A DNA stretch of 64,000 bases from Allobosea sp. Leaf344 (GTDB lineage: Bacteria; Pseudomonadota; Alphaproteobacteria; Rhizobiales; Beijerinckiaceae). The stretch covers positions 503,004-567,003 of the forward strand of contig NZ_LMRT01000013.1 in NCBI RefSeq assembly GCF_001426225.1, given 5' to 3'. Position 1 is the stretch's first letter; the number at the start of each line of letters is the position of its first letter. The notes beneath the pieces were generated by a model. The model was not told where the DNA came from. It did not search any database and worked only from the letters and a program-made list of their open reading frames with translations. Shown here piece after piece: positions 52,270 through 61,013 of the stretch. The position numbers and the translations under genes are program-made.

Positions 52270-52288
52270 CTCGGCAAATATTGCCGGG
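52270..52288. promoter_or_regulatory. ftr-like palindrome between flgB and fliO
   Basis: CTCGGCA-AATAT-TGCCGGG differs from the perfect repeat at one outer base. It lies 7 bp from the CtrA-type box at 52296. I see no sigma-54 promoter here, so FlbD, if it binds, may repress rather than activate, as known for Caulobacter fliF. Confidence 0.65.
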
Positions 52289-52295
52289 CATAGGG

Positions 52296-52310
52296 TTAAC
52301 GGGTGGTTAA
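52296..52310 (-). promoter_or_regulatory. CtrA-type box of the flgB operon
   Basis: On the minus strand it reads TTAA-CCACCCG-TTAA followed by C, a full match to TTAA-N7-TTAAC, 98 bp upstream of flgB. A further half-site TTAACCA lies at 52335-52341 on the fliO side. Confidence 0.75.
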
Positions 52311-52455
52311 TCCCGCAGTTTTCCGTGGACGGCGTTAACCACGCATTCACCATGTTTTTCGTCAGACGGAAGCCTGTGCTATAGGCAAGGCGTTGAAGCT
52401 TGTGCGGAATTGCCGATCACGCGCAGCTTGTCGTCGTCGTTCATGAGGCCCGCCC

Positions 52456-54006
52456 TTGCAGACGTTGTTTGGCTTCGATCTCTCGACCGCCCAGAAGGTC
52501 ATGGTGGCCTCGGTCGTCATCCTGGTGTTGCTCGTTCTGCTGGGCCTGTTCGTCCGCCAGATCCAGGGCGGCCGGCTGCGGATGAAGGGGCAAAGCGGCG
52601 GGCGCGCCCGCCAGCCGCGGCTCGGCATCGTCGACACCCATGATCTCGACCGGCAGCGCCAGCTCGTCCTGATCAGGCGGGACAATGTCGAGCATCTCAT
52701 CATGATCGGCGGCGCCTCCGACGTGGTGGTGGAGACCAATATCGTCCGCGCCGGCCGCGCCCCCGCGCCCTTGCCCTTCGACCAGGCGCCGCCGATGGAG
52801 CGCCCGCCGGCCTATGAGCCGGCGCCGGCCGAGCCTGCGCGTGCCGAGACCATCCGCACGGAGCCCGTCGCCCCGGATCTCCTGCCGACGCTGCCGACGC
52901 GCGCCGCGCCGCCGCCCGCGGCCGAGCCCCCGCCCGGTGCCGCGCCGCAGCCGAGCGCGCCGCGATCCGCCCCGCGCAATCCCGCTGCCGAGGTCGAGGC
53001 CGCGCTGGCGGTCGGAGCGGCTTTGGGCGCCGCGGCCGGGGTGACGGCGAAACCGGCGCAGCCCGCGCCGGAACCGGCGCCGAGCGTGTCGCCGCCGCCC
53101 TTCACGCGCGACCATGCGCCCTCGCCGACGGCGAGCACGGTCGAGCTCGACGCCATGGCCCGCCAGCTCGAGGAGGCGTTGAAGCGGCCTTTCTCCGCCG
53201 TCCGTCCGGCCGGCTCGGCTCCGGCCCCCGCGGTCGAGCCCCAGGATCGCGCGCCGCCGCCGCCGAGCCGTGCGCCGGAGGTGCGCATGGAGCCGCGGAC
53301 GCCGCCCGCCTTCCTGACCGAATCCCGGCGCGCGCCGGAGCCGGAGGACGAGCCGGAGCCGGAGCTCGATGCGCCGGCCGCCGAGCCCGCCATGGCGCCG
53401 CAGGCCGCCGCACGGCCGGTGCCGACGCCGATCGATGTCGAGGCCGAGCTGGAATTCGCGCTCGGTCTCAAGCCCAAGCGCACCGATACGCCGGCGCCCG
53501 CGCAGCCGGCGCCCGCAGAAGCCGATGTGGAGCCGGGCGCGCCGCGGCCGGGCGCCCAGCCGGCGCCGCCGCCCGTGCCGGCCATCGGCCGGAGCGAGGG
53601 GCCCGCGCCCGCGGCTCCGGCTCCGGCTCCGGCGAACGGCAGGTCGGGCGCCGCGGCCGCGAGCGTCTTCGCTCCCGCAGCCGAGGCGTCTGTCGCCGAG
53701 GCGCCAGCCATGGCGGAGCGGCAGGCCTCCGGCACCGGCGCGCCGGCCTTCGTCCAGCCGGAGCCCGAGCCCGACTATGAGCCGGAGCCCGAGCCCGAAC
53801 ATGAGCCGGAGTCCGAGCCCGAAGCGCCCGAACCGGTGCTGTCGGAGGCGGATGAGGATGAGAGCCTGCCGCCCGCGACGAAGGCCGAGGAGCCGAAGGA
53901 CGAGAAGGCGGATGTCCAGCCTGCGGCGATCGATCCCTTCTCGGTGGATGCGATCGAGGCGGAATTCGCGCGGCTGCTCGGCCGCGATCCGAAGGCCAAG
54001 GGCTGA
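52456..54006 (+). CDS. fliO: FliO-domain protein with very long proline-rich tail
   Basis: The 516-residue protein starts with one membrane helix (about 16-33) and a FliO domain (about 54-97: RLGIVDTHDLDRQRQLVLIR, HLIMIGGASDVVVETNIV). FliO is normally 100-150 residues. Here about 400 residues of Pro, Ala and Glu follow, with an acidic PEPE repeat near 435-460 and three short predicted helices: LDAMARQLEEALKRPF (about 231), IDVEAELEFALGLKPK (about 326) and VDAIEAEFARLLGRDPK (about 497). FliO aids FliP assembly; the tail's role is unknown. It uses a TTG start. fliP follows after 154 bp. Confidence 0.88.
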   Translation: MQTLFGFDLSTAQKVMVASVVILVLLVLLGLFVRQIQGGRLRMKGQSGGRARQPRLGIVDTHDLDRQRQLVLIRRDNVEHLIMIGGASDVVVETNIVRAGRAPAPLPFDQAPPMERPPAYEPAPAEPARAETIRTEPVAPDLLPTLPTRAAPPPAAEPPPGAAPQPSAPRSAPRNPAAEVEAALAVGAALGAAAGVTAKPAQPAPEPAPSVSPPPFTRDHAPSPTASTVELDAMARQLEEALKRPFSAVRPAGSAPAPAVEPQDRAPPPPSRAPEVRMEPRTPPAFLTESRRAPEPEDEPEPELDAPAAEPAMAPQAAARPVPTPIDVEAELEFALGLKPKRTDTPAPAQPAPAEADVEPGAPRPGAQPAPPPVPAIGRSEGPAPAAPAPAPANGRSGAAAASVFAPAAEASVAEAPAMAERQASGTGAPAFVQPEPEPDYEPEPEPEHEPESEPEAPEPVLSEADEDESLPPATKAEEPKDEKADVQPAAIDPFSVDAIEAEFARLLGRDPKAKG

Positions 54007-54160
54007 GGCGGCGACGCCGCACCGGCCGGGACCGGGTGCGGTCAACAGGAAAGTTCGGGGCCGCGCCCCGATGTCACGGCACGGGCCGTTGCCCCGCACC
54101 GGGGCGGGGCTCTAGCGTCTGACGGCCCGGTCGCCTGAGTCGGGCGCCGGTCCGAGAGAC

Positions 54161-54928
54161 GTGTCGCCGAACGAACCGAAATCCCCGAGCCGGCCCCTGC
54201 CGCTGAGCCTGTTCGCCGCCGCGGTCCTGCTCGTCGCTGGGCTGGCGGGGACCGCGGAGGCGCAGACGCTGTCGCTCGATCTGGGCCAGGGCGGTGGCGT
54301 GGCGGAACGGGCGCTGCAGCTGATCGCCGTGATCACGGTGCTCTCGCTGGCGCCGTCGATCCTGATCATGGTGACGTCCTTCACCCGGATCGTCGTGGTG
54401 CTGTCGCTGCTGCGCTCGGCGCTCGGCACGCAGACCGCTCCGCCCAACGCGGTCATCCTCGGTCTGGCGCTCTTCCTGACCGGCTTCGTGATGGCGCCGA
54501 CCCTGCGCGAAGCCTATACCAATGCGGTCGAGCCGCTGGTCGCCGGGCAGATCCAGCCGCAGGAGGCGTATAATCGCGGGGTGGTGCCGTTCAAGACCTT
54601 CATGCTCAAGCATGTCCGCGAGAAGGATCTGATGCTGTTCATGGAGATGTCGCGGGAGCCGCGCCCGCAGCGTCCGGAAGACATCCAGATCCAGGTGCTG
54701 GTGCCGGCCTTCATGATTTCGGAGCTGCGCCGCGCCTTCGAGATCGGCTTCCTGCTGTTCGTGCCCTTCCTGATCATCGACCTCGTCGTCGCCTCGATCC
54801 TGATGTCGGTCGGCATGATGATGCTGCCCCCGGTCACGGTGGCGCTGCCGTTCAAGCTAATCTTCTTCGTGCTGGTCGATGGCTGGGGGCTGGTCGCGGG
54901 CTCGCTGGTCAAGAGTTACGGAAGCTAG
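54161..54928 (+). CDS. fliP: Flagellar export membrane protein FliP
   Basis: The 255-residue protein has a cleavable-type signal (ending GTAEA) and the FliP core: IAVITVLSLAPSILIMVTSF, TRIVVVLSLLRSALGTQTAP, then VPAFMISELRRAFEIGFLLF and SVGMMMLPPVTVALPFKLIF. It forms the core of the export gate with FliQ and FliR. A GTG start is used. The 154-bp gap after fliO contains no further gene. Confidence 0.95.
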   Translation: MSPNEPKSPSRPLPLSLFAAAVLLVAGLAGTAEAQTLSLDLGQGGGVAERALQLIAVITVLSLAPSILIMVTSFTRIVVVLSLLRSALGTQTAPPNAVILGLALFLTGFVMAPTLREAYTNAVEPLVAGQIQPQEAYNRGVVPFKTFMLKHVREKDLMLFMEMSREPRPQRPEDIQIQVLVPAFMISELRRAFEIGFLLFVPFLIIDLVVASILMSVGMMMLPPVTVALPFKLIFFVLVDGWGLVAGSLVKSYGS

Positions 54929-55009
54929 CGCAGCTCCGGCCAAAGCGCTGCTGCGACAAGGCCCTGCCGTCCTTGTCTCGACCGGTTTGCGAAGAGCGTC
55001 CGCGCTGTG

Positions 55010-58000
55010 TCAGCCGCGGGCGGCGGCGGCGGGGGCCGCGGCGTCGGTCCCGGTCGCGGGCGGCTGCTCCGGCTTCGGCCGCTGGCGCACGGAGGTGGAG
55101 TAATCGGGATAGCGCTCGCGATAGGCCTTCATGAAATCGGTGAAACTATCGGCCCCGGCGGCGCGGCGCGCCATTTCGCGGATATCGGCGGCGCTGGCGC
55201 GGCTCGAGCCGGTGATGAAGGCGAAGGTCCTGGCATCGCTGCTATGGGTCATCTTGCCCGCGAATTTGCTGCGCAGCCGGTCCAGCGACAGGGTCTCATC
55301 CGCCATCACATAGGAGATGGCGGTGCGCATCACCTCGGCGCGCTCGCCATCGGTCAGCGGCGCGTCGCCGCGCCAGCTCTCGCCGAGCAGCCGCTCATGC
55401 GCCTCGCCGGCGTCGCGCCAGCGGCGCCCCGTCCAGTAGATGTCGGCGCGCAGCCGGTCGATCTCCGGGCCCTTCTCGCCCTCCAGCATTTCCAGCGCCT
55501 GGTCGGTGCGCGAGAGATCCGACAGCGCCTTCGCCTCGAGCAGGAGCCGCGCCCGCTGCACATCGCTGGCGAGCTCCACGAGGCGGGTGCGGTTCAGATT
55601 CTGGATCGCCTCGGCCGGCTTGCCGTTCATCAGGTTGATCATGGCGAGCCGCGCCGCGACCGTGGAGCGGGCGGCGCCGCTCAGCCGCTTGTCGAGCTGG
55701 TAGAGCAGGATCTCGGAGGCCTGGTCGAGCAGATCGAGCTCGACCAGACGGTCGGCGAGCAGCCTGGTGATCTCGTCGCCGCGCCGTCCGACCGGCAAGA
55801 ATTCCTTGAAATCATAGAACAGGGCGAGGGCGTCGATCCGCGGCAGCGTCGAGGCCTTGTCGCCGCCGAACAGCTCGGCGAAGCGCTGGGCGGTCTCGTC
55901 ATGCATGCGCCGCGTCAGCGGGTCGTTGGGGAAGACCTCATTGGCGCGCCGCGCGATCATGAAAGCGTCGCGCCAGCGCTGGCTGTCGGCGTAAAACCGG
56001 CTGAGCTCGGCCAGCGCCTCCATCTCGATCGGCCCGCCGCGCCAGATCATCGAGACCGTCTCGAGCCTGGCGATGGCCTCGTCCGGCGTGAAGTCGCTGC
56101 GTTTTTCGGCCTGGGCCAATTGCACGGCGCGCAGCTGCGCCTCGGCGGCGACGGGCCGGTCGGGAGAGTCGAACAGCGCCCTGTAGCCGTTCAGCGCGGC
56201 TTCCGGCCGGCCGCTGAGATCGTCCAGCATCGCGCGCAGCAGCGCCGTCTGCTGGTCCGGCGCGACGGCGGCGGGCAGGACGGTGAGCTTCTCGATCTCG
56301 CGTTCGGCGATGGTGACGTCCCGCATCGCCAGCGCCGCCCGGGCGAGAGCCGGGCGCAGCTCGGCCTGGAGCGCCGGCGGATACCGGTCGAGAAACGCCT
56401 CGCCGCGGCGGAAGCCGAGCAGCGCGGCGCCGTTGCGGCCGAGCCTCTGCTCGGCGAGCGCGCGCCAGAGCCCGGCCTCGGGATCCTGCTTGATCGGCGG
56501 CGCGTCGAAGGCCGCGAGCGCCTCCTGGTTGCGGTGGAGGCGCAGCGCGGCGAGGCCGGTCAGGAACAGCGCCTCGCGATGGCCGCGCATCGAGGGATCG
56601 TCCTTGAGCAGCGCGATCAGCGGGCCTTTCGCCTCCGGCATCAGGTCATTGGCGGCGTAGAAGCGGGCGAGCCCGAGGCGGGCCTCGGATTTGCGCCCGC
56701 GCGAGGCGTCGGCGACGTCCTGCATGATCTCGCGCGAGCGGCCGAGCACATCCTCCGTGCGCAGCGCCGCCCATTGCGCGGGGTCGATCAGCGGCGTGGC
56801 CGGCGCGGGACCCTTCTGCTCCTCGCTGCCCTTCTCGCCGAGCGGGTCGAGCGAGACGGTCAGCCCGTTGCCGCGGCTGATGCGCAGCTCGTCGGCGCCG
56901 GCATGGACCACGACATCGTCGGCACGTGCGCCGACGGCGATGCCATGCGCCGTCTGCGGCAGGCCGAATTCGACATAGTGATAGGGCTTGGGCAGGTTGC
57001 GCACCGGCCCGGTCGCCGTGGCGATCGCCAGCGGCGTGCCGGAGAGGCCGGCATCCAGCCAGTGAACCCCCGTGAGGCCGGGCAGCGGGATCGACAGGAT
57101 GGTCTGGCCGCGTTCGTCCAGCGCGCGGCGCGGGGCCACCGGCTCCGCCGCCTTGCCGGGTTGGTCGCCGAAGCGCAGGGACCAGCGGTTGCCGTCATCG
57201 ACCAGCCGCATGATCTGCTGGCTCTTCAGCGACAGGCGCAGCAGCGTCAGGCGGCCCTCGCGCGTCACGGCGGTGCTCTCGACGAGCTCCGGCAGCACGG
57301 CCTTCAGATCCTCGGGATCGATCGTGTCACGCGTGTCGAAGGCCAAGGTCAGGACACCGGCCTCGATGAAGGCGGCGGCGCCGGTGGGGCGCGGGAAGCG
57401 GAAATCGATGCGCGGCCCGGGCGCCGCCGAGGAGGCCTCGATCCTCACGGGCTGCGGCGCCGGATCGACCGTCGCCGCCGGCGCCACGACCGGAGCCGGT
57501 GCGGGGGCGGGGGTGGGCGCCGCGACAGCTTGCTGGGGCTTCGCCACCGGCGCGGCGGGCGGGGCGGCCTGAAGTTGTGCCGGAGGCTGGGGCGCAGGCT
57601 CCGGCGGGGCGGCGGCGGCCTTCGCCTCCAGCGCCGCGAGCGTCAGCGCGTCCGGGCTCGGCGGGTGCAGGAGATCGACGATCAGCCCGTCCTCGTCGCG
57701 GAAACTGCGGATCTGGCGCTGTTTCGGGACGGTCAGGGTGAGGCGCGTGGCGGTGTCGGTGGTCTCGTGACCGACGAGGGACAAATCCGACGGCAGCCCC
57801 GTGCGGATCTTCGCCGGGTCGACCGGCATCGGCTTGTCGAAGGTCAGGGTCAGCCTGCCATCCGCCAGCTCCGGCTTGACGGCGGCGTCCTCCACCGTGC
57901 CGAAGGTCAGGCGCTCGAGCGTCGGCAGCACGGCGCCCCTCACGGTCAGCTGCCGCGGCTGCGGCGCCGGGCGACGCGATTCCCGGGCCCGCGCCTCCGC

Positions 58001-58462
58001 CAGCCGCAGCCGCTCGGCCATCTCGGCCAGAACCTCGGGCGGCGGCCCGGGAAGCACGCCGGTCCAATTGACCGGCAGGAGATCGATGAAGGCCTTGTCC
58101 CCCGCCTCGATCAGATTGGCGCGGAAGGGCCTGGTCAGGGCGAAGCGCAGCCCACGGCGATCGGGATCCAGCCGCGTGACCGTGAGATAGCCCGGCAGCT
58201 CGTCGGCGATTTTCGCGACATCGACGGTGACCGGCTCCGAGAAGGCGACGATCAGCACGCTGTTGGAGACGCGCACCCGGGTGGTCGTGGGGCCGTCGAA
58301 GCTGATGGCGAGCCGGCCGAAACCCTGCTGCATCGGCTGCCCCTGCAGGGTCGCGCCGGCAGCCAGAGCCGGAGCCTGCAGCTGCGCCCCCAGCGCCAGC
58401 GCCGAGAGGCCGATACCGAGGAGAAGGGAACGCGGGACACGCAAACCGGCAAACTCACGCAA
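55010..58462 (-). CDS. Large secreted protein with three AMIN-like repeats and TPR-like helices
   Basis: The 1150-residue protein has a signal peptide (LLLGIGLSALALGAQLQAPA, cleavage near 35). Three related beta segments follow, at about 46-133, 180-267 and 349-433; each contains a strand then P-x3-D-x3-(I/L)-x3-LP, for example LTLTFDKPMPVDPAKIRTGL. A proline/alanine linker (about 280-345) separates the second and third. From about 590 to 1100 it is alpha-helical with TPR-like repeats (LALFYDFKEFLPV, YQLDKRLSG). It should be periplasmic. It follows motE by 83 bp at the end of the fliL-fliM operon, so it is probably a motility protein. No experimental function is known to me. Confidence 0.8.
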   Translation of the reverse strand: MREFAGLRVPRSLLLGIGLSALALGAQLQAPALAAGATLQGQPMQQGFGRLAISFDGPTTTRVRVSNSVLIVAFSEPVTVDVAKIADELPGYLTVTRLDPDRRGLRFALTRPFRANLIEAGDKAFIDLLPVNWTGVLPGPPPEVLAEMAERLRLAEARARESRRPAPQPRQLTVRGAVLPTLERLTFGTVEDAAVKPELADGRLTLTFDKPMPVDPAKIRTGLPSDLSLVGHETTDTATRLTLTVPKQRQIRSFRDEDGLIVDLLHPPSPDALTLAALEAKAAAAPPEPAPQPPAQLQAAPPAAPVAKPQQAVAAPTPAPAPAPVVAPAATVDPAPQPVRIEASSAAPGPRIDFRFPRPTGAAAFIEAGVLTLAFDTRDTIDPEDLKAVLPELVESTAVTREGRLTLLRLSLKSQQIMRLVDDGNRWSLRFGDQPGKAAEPVAPRRALDERGQTILSIPLPGLTGVHWLDAGLSGTPLAIATATGPVRNLPKPYHYVEFGLPQTAHGIAVGARADDVVVHAGADELRISRGNGLTVSLDPLGEKGSEEQKGPAPATPLIDPAQWAALRTEDVLGRSREIMQDVADASRGRKSEARLGLARFYAANDLMPEAKGPLIALLKDDPSMRGHREALFLTGLAALRLHRNQEALAAFDAPPIKQDPEAGLWRALAEQRLGRNGAALLGFRRGEAFLDRYPPALQAELRPALARAALAMRDVTIAEREIEKLTVLPAAVAPDQQTALLRAMLDDLSGRPEAALNGYRALFDSPDRPVAAEAQLRAVQLAQAEKRSDFTPDEAIARLETVSMIWRGGPIEMEALAELSRFYADSQRWRDAFMIARRANEVFPNDPLTRRMHDETAQRFAELFGGDKASTLPRIDALALFYDFKEFLPVGRRGDEITRLLADRLVELDLLDQASEILLYQLDKRLSGAARSTVAARLAMINLMNGKPAEAIQNLNRTRLVELASDVQRARLLLEAKALSDLSRTDQALEMLEGEKGPEIDRLRADIYWTGRRWRDAGEAHERLLGESWRGDAPLTDGERAEVMRTAISYVMADETLSLDRLRSKFAGKMTHSSDARTFAFITGSSRASAADIREMARRAAGADSFTDFMKAYRERYPDYSTSVRQRPKPEQPPATGTDAAAPAAAARG

Positions 58463-58545
58463 CGCAGCCTGGGCGACTGCGCCACCGGAAGGTCAGCGCA
58501 GGCCGAGACGCAGCCTAGCGCGGCAAGGATAATGCCGGGTTAAGG

Positions 58546-59358
58546 TCAGCGGCGTCGGGGCGGGGCGATGGCGGGGAGTTCGTTTCCGCCGGGGCTCGCC
58601 AGCTCGGTCACCACGCGCTCGACGCTGGCGGCGCGCCCGCTGCCGGCGAGCGCCACGGTCAATTTCTCGGCCCGCTCCGGCGCCATCGCCGCCAGGACCT
58701 CCGACATCTTGCGCGGGTTCATCTGCTGGACCACCGGGACGAGGACGTCGAGCCCCAGCCGGTCGAAGACGCGCGCGGCGTCCTTGGGCTTCATCGCCTC
58801 ATACATGATGACGAGGTTCTTGATCGCCTTGGCCTCTTCCTCGCTGCCCTTGCCGCGCGGCCCCTCGACCTTGTCTTCCATCGCCTTCAATTCGTCGACG
58901 CGGCCGTCGAGCTTCTTTTCGGCGGTGCCGAGCAGGCGCTCGCGCATTTCGAGCTCTCGCATCCGCGCCTCGATCTCGTCGCGGCGGGCGGAGAGCTTCT
59001 CGAGCACGGCGCGCTCGGCCGGCGACATCGGCTGCGCGGTGCCGTTGGCGAGGCCGGATTTGTCCTGCGGGTGGGGCGGGGCCGCTTCGGCCTTGGGCTT
59101 GTCCTTGCCCTCGGGCTTGTCCACCGAGCCGGTGGTCTCGGGATCGCGCAGCACGAGGTCGGGCAGGGGGGAGGCGCTGGCGACGGTCCGGGGCGCGGCC
59201 TGGAGCTCCGGCCTGGCGGGGGCCGAGATCGGGAAGGCGACGTCGCTGGCCGGGACCTTGCCGGGGTGAGGCTCCGCCGTCCACGCCATCAGCCGCAGCG
59301 CCAGCAGAGCCATGGCGCCGAGGATGACTGCGGGGATGAGGCGGGGCCTCTCGATCAT
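58546..59358 (-). CDS. motE: MotE-like flagellar protein with MgtE-N-type C-terminus
   Basis: The 270-residue protein has an N-terminal hydrophobic anchor (about 8-26), a disordered linker, a long coiled coil (about 120-180, LEKLSARRDEIEARMRELEM) and a C-terminal MgtE-N-like domain (YEAMKPKDAARVFDRLGLDV, MNPRKMSEVLAAMAPERAEK). This is the layout of MotE, the periplasmic chaperone of MotC in Sinorhizobium. I start at the ATG at 59358, which overlaps the DUF6468 stop (ATGA); the longer reading is arginine- and proline-rich and unlike a gene. Confidence 0.85.
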   Translation of the reverse strand: MIERPRLIPAVILGAMALLALRLMAWTAEPHPGKVPASDVAFPISAPARPELQAAPRTVASASPLPDLVLRDPETTGSVDKPEGKDKPKAEAAPPHPQDKSGLANGTAQPMSPAERAVLEKLSARRDEIEARMRELEMRERLLGTAEKKLDGRVDELKAMEDKVEGPRGKGSEEEAKAIKNLVIMYEAMKPKDAARVFDRLGLDVLVPVVQQMNPRKMSEVLAAMAPERAEKLTVALAGSGRAASVERVVTELASPGGNELPAIAPPRRR

Positions 59359-59807
59359 GCGGCCTGCCCGTCGAGGCGGCGGGCCGCGCGCTGGCGGATG
59401 GCGGCGGCGGCCTCGGCCGCATTGGCCAGACGCGAGATCGGCGCCGGAGCAGGGGCGGCCGGCTCCGCGGCTTTGGGAGCGACTAGCGAGGCGGCGCTGA
59501 CGATCTGGGTGATGCGGTCCATGACCGCCTGCCCGGCCTCGACCTGCGCCGCGAGATCGGCGGCGTAGCGCTCGGCGGTGCGCAGGCGGTCGGCGAGGGT
59601 GCGGTCGCAATCATGCAGCGTCGACTTCAGCCCGGCGATGGCGCGCTCGGCGGTGTCGGTCGCGGCGATCAAGGCGCCGATCGTCTGCCGCATGGCCCCC
59701 TCATCCGCCTTCAGGCGCTCGATTCGCTTCGACAGGACGTAGCAGGTCACGATCGTCGCGACGAGGAGGGAGGCGACCAGGGCATCGGCGAACAGAGTGA
59801 GGGTCAT
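59355..59807 (-). CDS. DUF6468 membrane-anchored coiled-coil protein
   Basis: The 150-residue protein has a single N-terminal transmembrane helix (about 3-24) and a long helical stretch (RIERLKADEGAMRQTIGALI, LRTAERYAADLAAQVEAGQ). It matches DUF6468, a domain found in alphaproteobacterial flagellar loci between fliM and motE. The start at 59807 follows fliM by 19 bp. Function is unknown; the coiled coil suggests a structural role at the motor. Confidence 0.82.
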   Translation of the reverse strand: MTLTLFADALVASLLVATIVTCYVLSKRIERLKADEGAMRQTIGALIAATDTAERAIAGLKSTLHDCDRTLADRLRTAERYAADLAAQVEAGQAVMDRITQIVSAASLVAPKAAEPAAPAPAPISRLANAAEAAAAIRQRAARRLDGQAA

Positions 59808-59826
59808 GGGATGGGCTCGATCCGGT

Positions 59827-60960
59827 CTAGATGGGGCTGCCGAGATGGCTGGTGGCGCTGTCGAAGGCGGCGATGGTGGTCTTGGAGCGCCGCAGCGGGC
59901 TGACGACCTGCACCGCGATCTTGCCGTCGACCCGGCCGATGCGGCCGTCGCTGACCATGAAGTCGCCGCAGCGAAGCGCGACGGTGGTGTCGGGGCGGGC
60001 ATCGAACATCAGCGTGTCGCCGATTTCGAGCTTCATCACCCGCTTCAGCGGCATCTGCGTCTCATGCAGCACGCAGGTCACGTTGACGTCGGTCTGCCAG
60101 ACTTCGGTGGCGAGGTGGTTCTCCCAGATCGGGTCGCGCCCCAGCTTCTCGCCCATGAAGCTTTCGAGCAGAAGCTCGCGAATGGGCTCGATCGTCGCAT
60201 AGGGCAGCAGCAGATGCACCGCGCCGCCGCGCCCTTCCATGTCGAAGCGCAGCTCGACCCTGATGGCGGCATTGGCCGGGCGGGAGATCGAGACGAAGCG
60301 CGGGTTCGATTCGATGCGGTCGACCGTGAAGGTCACCGGCGAGAGCGGCTGGAAGGCCGCCTCGGCATCGCTCAGGATCAGCGCGATCACGCGCTTCAGC
60401 AGATTGATCTCGATCGAGGTGAAGGGGCGGCCGTCGATGCGCGGGGCGGGCTGGCCGCGCTTGCCGCCGAACATCGTGTCCAGCACCGAATAGATCAGCG
60501 AGGATTCGATGGTGATGAGGCCGAAATTATCCCATTCCTCGGCCTTGAACACCGAGAGCATCGAGGGCAGCGAGATCGAGTTGATGTAGTCGCCGAAGCG
60601 CACCGAGCGGATGCTTTCGAGCGAGACCTCGACATTGTCGGTGAAGAAATTGCGCAGGCTGGTCGAGAGCAGCCGCACCATGCGCTCGAAGATGATCTCG
60701 AGCATCGGCAGCCGCTCATAGGCGACCGATCCGGAATCGACGATGGCCTGGATGCCGTTGCGGGCGTCCTTGTCCTCGCCGGTGGAGAAACCGAGCATCG
60801 TGTCGATTTCTTCCTGCGACATCAGGCGGTCGGTACCGCCTTCCTGTTCGCCGTCTTCGTCCACGATGTCCGGCATTGCCGCCCATTCGGCCGCCATCCC
60901 CTCGGGGGTCAGCGGCTCGTCCTTGGGCTTGCCGGTCTTGTCGAGATCGTCGCTGCTCAT
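59827..60960 (-). CDS. fliM: Flagellar motor switch protein FliM
   Basis: The 377-residue protein has a 44-residue acidic N-terminal extension, then the CheY-binding motif DRLMSQEEIDTMLGF (about 45-59), the middle CheC-like domain and a C-terminal SpoA domain (LEIGDTLMFDARPDTTVALR, GDFMVSDGRIGRVDGKIAVQ). It forms the C-ring and receives CheY-P. It is the second gene after fliL. The fliN and fliG genes are not in this window. Confidence 0.95.
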   Translation of the reverse strand: MSSDDLDKTGKPKDEPLTPEGMAAEWAAMPDIVDEDGEQEGGTDRLMSQEEIDTMLGFSTGEDKDARNGIQAIVDSGSVAYERLPMLEIIFERMVRLLSTSLRNFFTDNVEVSLESIRSVRFGDYINSISLPSMLSVFKAEEWDNFGLITIESSLIYSVLDTMFGGKRGQPAPRIDGRPFTSIEINLLKRVIALILSDAEAAFQPLSPVTFTVDRIESNPRFVSISRPANAAIRVELRFDMEGRGGAVHLLLPYATIEPIRELLLESFMGEKLGRDPIWENHLATEVWQTDVNVTCVLHETQMPLKRVMKLEIGDTLMFDARPDTTVALRCGDFMVSDGRIGRVDGKIAVQVVSPLRRSKTTIAAFDSATSHLGSPI

Positions 60961-61013
60961 GATGCCATCTTGCTATCGTCGGAAGGGAGAGATGCGCCGT
61001 GGGGTTCCTTGCC

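Noticed and set aside
55007..58543. A 1178-codon open frame on the plus strand opposite the secreted TPR protein
   Set aside because: The minus-strand reading has a signal peptide, internal repeats and operon context; the plus-strand one is rich in Arg, Gly, Gln and His, as shadows are.
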